Positions 1 to 4,075 of a DNA stretch of 5,307 nucleotides are shown piece by piece. The notes beneath the pieces are model-generated. The model worked only from the letters and a program-made list of their open reading frames with translations, was not told the DNA's origin and searched no databases. The stretch comes from an uncultured Dorea sp. (GTDB taxonomy: Bacteria; Bacillota_A; Clostridia; Lachnospirales; Lachnospiraceae), in the NCBI GenBank assembly GCA_948468495.1, contig CAOKJI010000174.1, positions 1-5,307 of the forward strand, given 5' to 3'. Position 1 is the first letter of the stretch; each line of letters starts with the position of its first letter. A program made the translations under genes and the position numbers.

Positions 1-89
1 AGGAGTACAAGCCTACAGACACACTGACTGAGATTAGTAATGATATCTGTGACTTGACCGGGGTATATCCGGAAACTGCGGAGGAATAA
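1..89 (+). CDS. 3' end of an unidentified upstream gene (partial)
   Basis: An open frame enters from the left edge (first whole codon at base 3) and ends at TAA 87-89. It gives 28 readable residues, starting EYKPTDTLTE and ending VYPETAEE. The stop lies one base before the ATG of the glycosyltransferase, and the GGAGG for that next gene (80-84) sits inside these last codons, which is typical of tightly packed operon genes. That packing is the main reason to think the frame is real. The fragment shows no motif I recognise. From its neighbours it may belong to a surface polysaccharide cluster, for example a sugar-nucleotide enzyme or another glycosyltransferase, but this is a guess from position only. 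Confidence 0.6.
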   Translation, partial: EYKPTDTLTEISNDICDLTGVYPETAEE

Positions 90-90
90 G

Positions 91-1017
91 ATGAAGGATA
101 CGAAAATTGATATCGTAATACCGGTGTATAAACCAGGGGCGGAATTGAAAGAGCTGCTCCGAAGGCTAAGTCTTCAGAATCTGAAGATAGGAAACGTCTA
201 TCTGATGCATACAAAAGATGGAAATAATTTGAAACAGTCGGAATTAACAGCCGCGTATGATAATATTATCATAGAGGAGATTGATTTGGATGAATTTGAT
301 CATGGAGGTACCCGGGATAAAGGAATCCGTATGTCGGATTCAGAATACGTACTTTGTATGACGCAGGATGCTGTTCCGGCTGACCGGAACCTTACAGTCC
401 GGCTCATGGAGGCTATGTCTGATTCGGATGTGGCGGTGGCTTATGCAAGACAGCTTCCCAGGAAAGACTGTAATTTGCTGGAGCGTTATATTCGGTCCTT
501 TAATTATCCGGCAAAGAGCATGGTGAAGCAGAAGGAGGACTTGAGAAGGCTTGGAATTAAGACTTATTTCTGCTCCGACGTCTGCGCACTCTACCGAAAG
601 GAACTTTATGTCAGACAGGGAGGTTTTGAAAAAAGAGTCATATTCAATGAAGATATGCTATATGCTGCAAAGAGTATACAAAATGGGTATAAAATTGTCT
701 ATGCGGCAGATGCGAAAGTAATTCATTCCCATAACTATACGAATCGGCAGCAGTTTCGCCGCAATTTTGATTTGGCTGTATCTCAGGCCCAGCATCCGGA
801 AGTTTTTGACGGAGTCAAATCTGAGAAAGAGGGAATAAGGATGCTTAAGAATACGGCAATTCACTTTATCAGGAATCGGCATCCGATGATGGTTGTAAGA
901 CTGCTCACCTCCAGCGCTGCGAAATATTTGGGATATCTGGCGGGGAAGCATTACAAAGCGCTTCCGACGAAAATTGTCGAAAAATGTTCTATGAGTCCGG
1001 GATATTGGAGATTATAG
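91..1017 (+). CDS. Family 2 glycosyltransferase, rhamnosyltransferase-like
   Basis: A 308-residue GT-A fold glycosyltransferase that probably transfers a sugar from a nucleotide donor onto a growing surface polysaccharide at the cytoplasmic face of the membrane. Visible family features are the N-terminal nucleotide-binding strand DIVIPVYKPG (residues 7-16), FDHGGTRDKGI (69-79, the F-H-x-x-T-R pattern typical of rhamnosyltransferase-type members), TQDAVP (91-96, in the place of the metal-binding DxD), the NED acidic pair (E187, D188, likely the catalytic base region) and HSHNYT followed by RRNFD (212-227). No transmembrane segment is evident, and the length is usual for single-domain GT2 enzymes. 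The start is fixed by GGAGG at 80-84, six bases before the ATG. It appears to be the last gene of an operon entering from the left. No terminator is visible after it, so read-through into the LCP gene is possible. GT2 membership is secure; the donor (dTDP-rhamnose) and acceptor are inferred. Confidence 0.9.
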   Translation: MKDTKIDIVIPVYKPGAELKELLRRLSLQNLKIGNVYLMHTKDGNNLKQSELTAAYDNIIIEEIDLDEFDHGGTRDKGIRMSDSEYVLCMTQDAVPADRNLTVRLMEAMSDSDVAVAYARQLPRKDCNLLERYIRSFNYPAKSMVKQKEDLRRLGIKTYFCSDVCALYRKELYVRQGGFEKRVIFNEDMLYAAKSIQNGYKIVYAADAKVIHSHNYTNRQQFRRNFDLAVSQAQHPEVFDGVKSEKEGIRMLKNTAIHFIRNRHPMMVVRLLTSSAAKYLGYLAGKHYKALPTKIVEKCSMSPGYWRL

Positions 1018-1045
1018 CGAAATAGTAAAAAGTCATGGAAATAAG

Positions 1046-1074
1046 TTGAAATTTTGCAGGAAATAGGGTAATAT
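1046..1074 (+). promoter_or_regulatory. Sigma-A-type promoter for the LCP gene
   Basis: TTGAAA at 1046-1051 and TAATAT at 1069-1074 are separated by exactly 17 bases, each one mismatch from the housekeeping consensus hexamers. The predicted transcription start, near 1080-1082, leaves a leader of about 50 bases before the ATG at 1130. It lies in the only sizeable gap between the glycosyltransferase and LCP genes, so it probably starts a transcript covering the LCP and cohesin-like genes. Called by eye, with no experimental support. Confidence 0.65.
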
Positions 1075-1085
1075 GTAAGTCGAGT

Positions 1086-1129
1086 TGTTACATTTATTAA
1101 GGAAATGTTACAAAAGAAAGGATGTTACA
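1086..1129 (+). repeat. Three direct TGTTACA repeats in the LCP gene leader
   Basis: TGTTACA occurs exactly at 1086-1092, 1106-1112 and 1123-1129, with start-to-start steps of 20 and 17 bases. Copies two and three share more sequence: AAGGA, then 0 or 2 bases, then TGTTACAA, so the Shine-Dalgarno-like AAGGA is repeated as well (1099-1103 and 1118-1122). All three copies fall between the predicted transcription start and the start codon. They could be operator sites for a regulator acting just downstream of the promoter, an RNA-binding element, or simply a leftover of a small tandem duplication. The copies are plain to see; the role is unknown. Confidence 0.6.
1118..1122 (+). promoter_or_regulatory. 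Ribosome binding site choosing ATG 1130 for the LCP gene
   Basis: AAGGA here lies seven bases before the ATG at 1130. The longer reading frame could begin at TTG 1085, but that codon has no ribosome binding site and would lie only a few bases after the predicted transcription start. The ATG also leaves a normal short basic N-terminus (MAAKSRRRKRK) before the membrane anchor. Confidence 0.8.
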
Positions 1130-2446
1130 ATGGCAGCGAAATCAAGGAGAAGAAAGCGGAAGGGTTCTGGAAGCTGGTCGTTCTGGACGAAATTAGCTAT
1201 TATGGTCTGCAGTATACTGCTAATTGTTATTGCTACAGGTATGGTGATTGTAGCAAGTAAGATGACGAAGATTGAGATAACAAAGCTCGATACGGATAAG
1301 CTCAATATAGCGAAGGCAGAAGAAGAGACGGAAACAGGATACCTGAATGTAGCTTTGTTTGGACTTGATTCCAGAGAGAATGATTTGGGCAGAGGGAACC
1401 GAAGCGATACCATGATGATTGCCAGTCTTAATAAGGAGACAAAAGAGGTAAAATTGGTTTCTATTTACCGGGACACGTTACTGCAGCTGGATGACGGAAC
1501 CTATAATAAGGCAAATGCGGCATATTCCTTCGGTGGTCCGGAGGGGGCTATTTCATTGATTAACCGTAATCTGGATATGAATATCGAGAAGTATGTAACG
1601 GTTAATTTTAATGCGCTGGTAGATGTCATAGATGCTCTTGGAGGAGTGGACATTGCGATGGCGGCGCCGGAGGTTGTCCATATGAATAATTACTGTGTGG
1701 AGACTTCGGAAGTTACCGGAAAGAGTTATACGAAGATTGAGCCGGAGGTGGACGGAACCTATCATCTGAATGGTGTTCAGGCAGTATCCTATTCCAGAAT
1801 CCGATATACGGAAGGCGGGGATTTTAAGCGGGCAAGCAGACAACAGCTGGTACTATCGCTGATTGCAGAGAAGGCCCAGAGTATGAGTTTAAGCTCAATT
1901 AATAAGATTATAGACAGTGTATTTCCTCAGGTTTCAACGAATTTTACTTTGTCGGAGATGGTTAGCTATGCCAAGGATATTAAGAAATATAAGCTGGGAG
2001 AATCTATGGGATTTCCAGCGAACAATACCTTTGGTATGCTGGATGGACCGGGAAGCGTAGTTCTTGCTGATACGTTATGTTCTAATGTGCTGGACGTTCA
2101 TGGATTTCTGTTCGGAAGCGACGGATATAAGGTTTCCTCGAATATCGAGAAGATTGAGGACGAGATTGCGTACAAGATGTCAGGGTCTTCCGGCAGCGAT
2201 AGTTATGATGACAGTACCTGGGATGATGATTCGTGGAATGATGACGCGGATTATGGTTACAGTAATAGTGGCAGCAGTGGAAGCAGCAATAGTTATGATT
2301 ATGATGATGACGACGATTGGAACGGTGGGACCGGAAATAGCGGCAGTGATTATGATGATACCGGAGGGGGCGGATACTACGATGACGGAACCGGAGGAAC
2401 GGACTATGATGATGGTTATGGAGAATCATCGCAGAGTTATGAGTAA
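1130..2446 (+). CDS. LytR-CpsA-Psr (LCP) family wall glycopolymer ligase with an Asp-rich tail
   Basis: A 438-residue membrane-anchored enzyme of the LCP family. Members transfer undecaprenyl-phosphate-linked glycopolymers (teichoic acids, capsules, rhamnans) onto peptidoglycan outside the membrane. Residues 1-12 are strongly basic and cytosolic, and about 19-43 form the single transmembrane helix. The LCP domain runs from about 72 to 250. It shows NVALFGLDSR (73-82), RSDTMM (91-96), SIYRDT (111-116), YNKANAAY (125-132), the DALGGVDI block (168-175), LNGVQAVSYSRIR (213-225) and DFKRASRQQ (231-239). These carry the conserved Asp (D80, D93) and Arg (R91, R114, R223, R237) residues expected to grip the pyrophosphate and metal. 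A further region to about 350 is followed by an unusual tail (351-438) of Asp, Gly, Ser and Tyr. The cohesin-like gene follows after 15 bases, so the two are probably one transcript. The physiological glycan is not shown by the sequence. Confidence 0.93.
   Translation: MAAKSRRRKRKGSGSWSFWTKLAIMVCSILLIVIATGMVIVASKMTKIEITKLDTDKLNIAKAEEETETGYLNVALFGLDSRENDLGRGNRSDTMMIASLNKETKEVKLVSIYRDTLLQLDDGTYNKANAAYSFGGPEGAISLINRNLDMNIEKYVTVNFNALVDVIDALGGVDIAMAAPEVVHMNNYCVETSEVTGKSYTKIEPEVDGTYHLNGVQAVSYSRIRYTEGGDFKRASRQQLVLSLIAEKAQSMSLSSINKIIDSVFPQVSTNFTLSEMVSYAKDIKKYKLGESMGFPANNTFGMLDGPGSVVLADTLCSNVLDVHGFLFGSDGYKVSSNIEKIEDEIAYKMSGSSGSDSYDDSTWDDDSWNDDADYGYSNSGSSGSSNSYDYDDDDDWNGGTGNSGSDYDDTGGGGYYDDGTGGTDYDDGYGESSQSYE
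2180..2443 (+). repeat. Low-complexity Asp/Gly/Ser/Tyr tail of the LCP protein
   Basis: This encodes LCP residues 351-438, predicted to be extracytoplasmic and disordered. Acidic clusters such as WDDDSWNDDAD and YDYDDDDDW are mixed with Gly/Ser linkers. The last part contains three back-to-back nine-residue units (see the separate repeat entry). At DNA level it is rich in GAT/GAC codons, which explains long His-rich and Met-rich open frames in other phases; those are not genes. LCP proteins commonly end soon after the catalytic domain or in a short tail, so this extension is notable. Calcium binding or contact with cationic wall components is possible but speculative. Confidence 0.8.
2348..2428 (+). 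repeat. Three tandem 27-base (nine-residue) repeats in the LCP tail
   Basis: Residues 407-415, 416-424 and 425-433 align without gaps as [DY]-Y-D-D followed by five mostly Gly/Thr residues: DYDDTGGGG, YYDDGTGGT and DYDDGYGES. The Tyr residues 408, 417 and 426 are exactly nine apart. Codons differ somewhat between units, so this is not a fresh exact duplication. Confidence 0.7.
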
Positions 2447-2456
2447 GATGGTATTT

Positions 2457-2476
2457 GGGAGATGATGAAAGTAATG
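2457..2476 (+). promoter_or_regulatory. Ribosome binding site and start region of the cohesin-like gene
   Basis: GGGAG (2457-2461) directly abuts the first ATG at 2462, with further in-frame ATGs at 2465 and 2474. Spacings to these are 0, 3 and 12 bases, none of them ideal. The ATG at 2474 gives a classic signal peptide start (MKKLKKIFVLV); the earlier ones add only up to four residues. The longest frame is reported, and the true start is probably one of these three. Confidence 0.45.
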
Positions 2477-3985
2477 AAGAAACTAAAGAAGATATTTGTG
2501 CTGGTAATTTGTGCGGCTGCGGTATTTACAGTATGTAGTATGGATTCTTTTGCCGCAGGCGGGCAGCTGAGATTTTCAGATCCCTCTACCACAGTTGGCG
2601 CGAATGTAGACGTTACTGCGAAACTGAGTGCAGACGATAGTCTGGGCTCCGTAACGGCAAGCCTGACTTATGACAGTCAGTATCTGCGGTTTGTAGGCGG
2701 TAACGGAGCTGTAGATTCAGGCGGTACGATTCAGCTTACCGGCGACGGCGGCGGGAATAGCGAAGTGGAGTGGACGCTGCAGTTTCAGGCGTTGGCGGAA
2801 GGCTCCACCCAGATAACCATTGCATCCGTAGCGGCCAAATCCTCCGACGGCGGAGACGTATCCGTTACCCAGGGAAATTCTACTGTAACAATCGGTCCCG
2901 GAGATCCGTCTCTGATTACACAGACAGACCAGCCGGCAGCCGGAAGCGGCGGAGGAGGGAATATTGAGATAGACGGCCAGACTTATACCGTATCGACGGA
3001 GATTCCCGATATTCTGCTTCCGGAAGGGTTTGTGAAGGCGGATATGACATATGGCGGACAGGTGTACGCGGCTACCAGACAGGAGAACGGAAGTGTTTAC
3101 GCAATCTATCTGGCTAATGCGGAAGGGGAGGAGGATTTCTTTCTCTATGATCCAGAGGCAGAAGCATTCTCCAAATTTGAACAGATTAGTGTGTCTGAGG
3201 GCCGGTATATTGTATTGTTAAATGAAGATAAAAGCGCAGAACTGCCGGATTATCTTCAGAAGACGTCTATGTCTGTGAATGGGAAAGAATTTCCCGCATG
3301 GCAGAATATTGACGCTAGTTCTTATTATGTGTTATACGCTTTGAATGCCGACGGCGAGAAAGGGTACTATCAATATGATACCGTAGACGGAACTTATCAG
3401 CGGTATACGCCGGAATCAGGGAAAAAATCAGATAACGACGATGATAAGAAGACCGGACTTTTAAATAAACTGCGTACGCATCTGGATAAGGTGATTCTGG
3501 TTGCCTGGGGAATCTTTCTGGTGATGCTGATTATCATGATTGTTCTTGCTGTTAAGCTGCGTCATCGCAATTTAGAGCTGGATGACCTCTATGATGAGTA
3601 TGGAATTGATCTGGAGGATGAAGAAGAGGAAGAAGATTATTCGGATAAGAAGTCTAAGAAGAAAGCAGAAAAGGACGAGAAGAAGAAAAAGAAGAAATCC
3701 GAAGATGATTTCTATGATTTTGAGGATGAAGATGCGTTGTATGACGATGAAGATGATTACGAGGATGAAGAGCTGAATGAGGACAGTTACAAAGAATATG
3801 ACGCGTCGGATTTTGAGGATGAAAAAGAGATTGAAGATTTGGATGCGATGCTGAATGCCCGGGTACGTGTGAAGAAACCGGCGAAGCGTCCAAAGGCAGC
3901 GGCCCCGAAGGAGCGGCCGAAAAAACAGATAGGCCATGCGGAGGATGACGATACATTTAAGATGGATTTGATTGATTTGGATTAG
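2462..3985 (+). CDS. Cohesin-domain type I membrane protein with a charged cytosolic tail
   Basis: A 507-residue surface protein of unknown function. Residues 1-32 look like a signal peptide (basic start, hydrophobic core 11-22, likely cleavage near SFA-A, 29-33). About 35-146 resembles a cohesin-type beta-sandwich: LRFSDPSTTVG, then LTYDSQYLRFVGG, GGTIQLTG, WTLQFQALAEGSTQI and a final STVTIG strand. Cohesins bind dockerins, or in a broader sense act as surface binding modules; no dockerin is visible in this window. A Gly/Ser linker (157-167) leads to a module of about 150 residues (168-318) containing two related copies of an aromatic motif. Residues 343-365 form one transmembrane helix followed by RHR, which places the N-terminal part outside. 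The tail (366-507) alternates acidic stretches (384-395, 415-461) with a lysine block (396-412) and a Pro/Lys/Ala region (470-488), and ends TFKMDLIDLD. It probably shares a transcript with the LCP gene, which suggests a role in wall glycan assembly or envelope organisation, but this is inferred from position only. Confidence 0.85.
   Translation: MMKVMKKLKKIFVLVICAAAVFTVCSMDSFAAGGQLRFSDPSTTVGANVDVTAKLSADDSLGSVTASLTYDSQYLRFVGGNGAVDSGGTIQLTGDGGGNSEVEWTLQFQALAEGSTQITIASVAAKSSDGGDVSVTQGNSTVTIGPGDPSLITQTDQPAAGSGGGGNIEIDGQTYTVSTEIPDILLPEGFVKADMTYGGQVYAATRQENGSVYAIYLANAEGEEDFFLYDPEAEAFSKFEQISVSEGRYIVLLNEDKSAELPDYLQKTSMSVNGKEFPAWQNIDASSYYVLYALNADGEKGYYQYDTVDGTYQRYTPESGKKSDNDDDKKTGLLNKLRTHLDKVILVAWGIFLVMLIIMIVLAVKLRHRNLELDDLYDEYGIDLEDEEEEEDYSDKKSKKKAEKDEKKKKKKSEDDFYDFEDEDALYDDEDDYEDEELNEDSYKEYDASDFEDEKEIEDLDAMLNARVRVKKPAKRPKAAAPKERPKKQIGHAEDDDTFKMDLIDLD
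3098..3406 (+). repeat. Internal duplication in the extracellular module (two copies 76 residues apart)
   Basis: Residues 213-239 and 289-315 of the cohesin-like protein align without a gap at an offset of 76. Compare YAIYLANAEGEEDFFLYD with YVLYALNADGEKGYYQYD. Counting by eye, 8 of 27 positions are identical, and most of the rest that matter are Phe/Tyr or Ile/Leu swaps (F226/Y302, F227/Y303, F236/Y312, F239/Y315). The DNA copies are at 3098-3178 and 3326-3406. This points to an old duplication of a small beta-rich module rather than a recent one. Confidence 0.6.
3557..3982 (+). other. Cytosolic charge-block tail of the cohesin-like protein
   Basis: This encodes residues 366-507, after the transmembrane helix. 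The order is a short amphipathic stretch (LELDDLYDEYGIDL), an acidic run (EDEEEEEDY), a lysine-rich block with few acidic residues (396-412), a second long acidic run (415-461), a basic Pro/Ala/Lys segment (470-488), and an acidic-hydrophobic end (DDDTFKMDLIDLD). It is probably disordered. No enzyme or signalling domain is recognised. GAA/GAT/AAG codon bias here produces long but meaningless open frames in other phases. Confidence 0.75.
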
Positions 3986-4007
3986 AGCAATTTTCAGACA
4001 CGCTCTA
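3983..4007 (+). repeat. Inverted repeat overlapping the stop codon
   Basis: TAGAGC (3983-3988) and GCTCTA (4002-4007) are perfect inverted copies around a 13-base loop. The first three bases are the stop codon of the cohesin-like gene. No T run follows directly, so it is not a terminator alone. It may protect the mRNA end or fold together with the next hairpin. Confidence 0.4.
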
Positions 4008-4014
4008 GTAGTCT

Positions 4015-4047
4015 CGAGGGAGGATGCAGTAGTGTCCTCCCCGTTTT
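4015..4047 (+). terminator. Probable intrinsic terminator between the cohesin-like gene and glmS
   Basis: GGGAGGA (4018-4024) pairs with TCCTCCC (4035-4041) around a 10-base loop. With A4017 bulged, C4015-G4016 extends the stem with C4042-G4043. TTTT (4044-4047) follows at once, then ATAG. The stem is GC-rich, but the T tract is short, so termination may be partial. I found no convincing promoter between this hairpin and glmS, which fits with some read-through or a promoter too degenerate to see. Confidence 0.6.
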
Positions 4048-4075
4048 ATAGCAGTCATAGGAAAGGAGCAGCATT

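Noticed and set aside
1085..1129. Upstream TTG start adding 15 residues to the LCP protein
   Set aside because: It has no ribosome binding site and is almost at the predicted transcription start; ATG 1130 has AAGGA at seven bases and a normal N-terminus.
1105..1261. Small out-of-frame leader ORF starting at ATG 1105, and another at ATG 1122
   Set aside because: AAGGA is only one base from ATG 1105 and overlaps ATG 1122, so initiation is unlikely, and the products overlap the LCP gene out of frame with no meaningful sequence.
2180..2443. Asp-rich repeats as classic RTX (GGxGxDxUx) calcium-binding repeats
   Set aside because: The period is nine residues, but the order is YDD followed by Gly/Thr and lacks the GGxGxD pattern and the spaced hydrophobic residue, and there are only three units.
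2064..2465. Met/Ile-rich plus-strand frame and His-rich minus-strand frame (2082-2429) over the LCP tail
   Set aside because: Both arise from GAT/GAC/GGA-rich codons of the Asp-rich tail read in other phases, with low-complexity products.
3572..3956. Several frames on both strands over the tail of the cohesin-like gene
   Set aside because: They are by-products of GAA/GAT/AAG repeats, giving Ile/Phe/Leu- or His/Pro-rich products with no family resemblance.
3986..4075. Possible glmS ribozyme or riboswitch before glmS
   Set aside because: The space is too short, and only simple hairpins and a ribosome binding site are visible.
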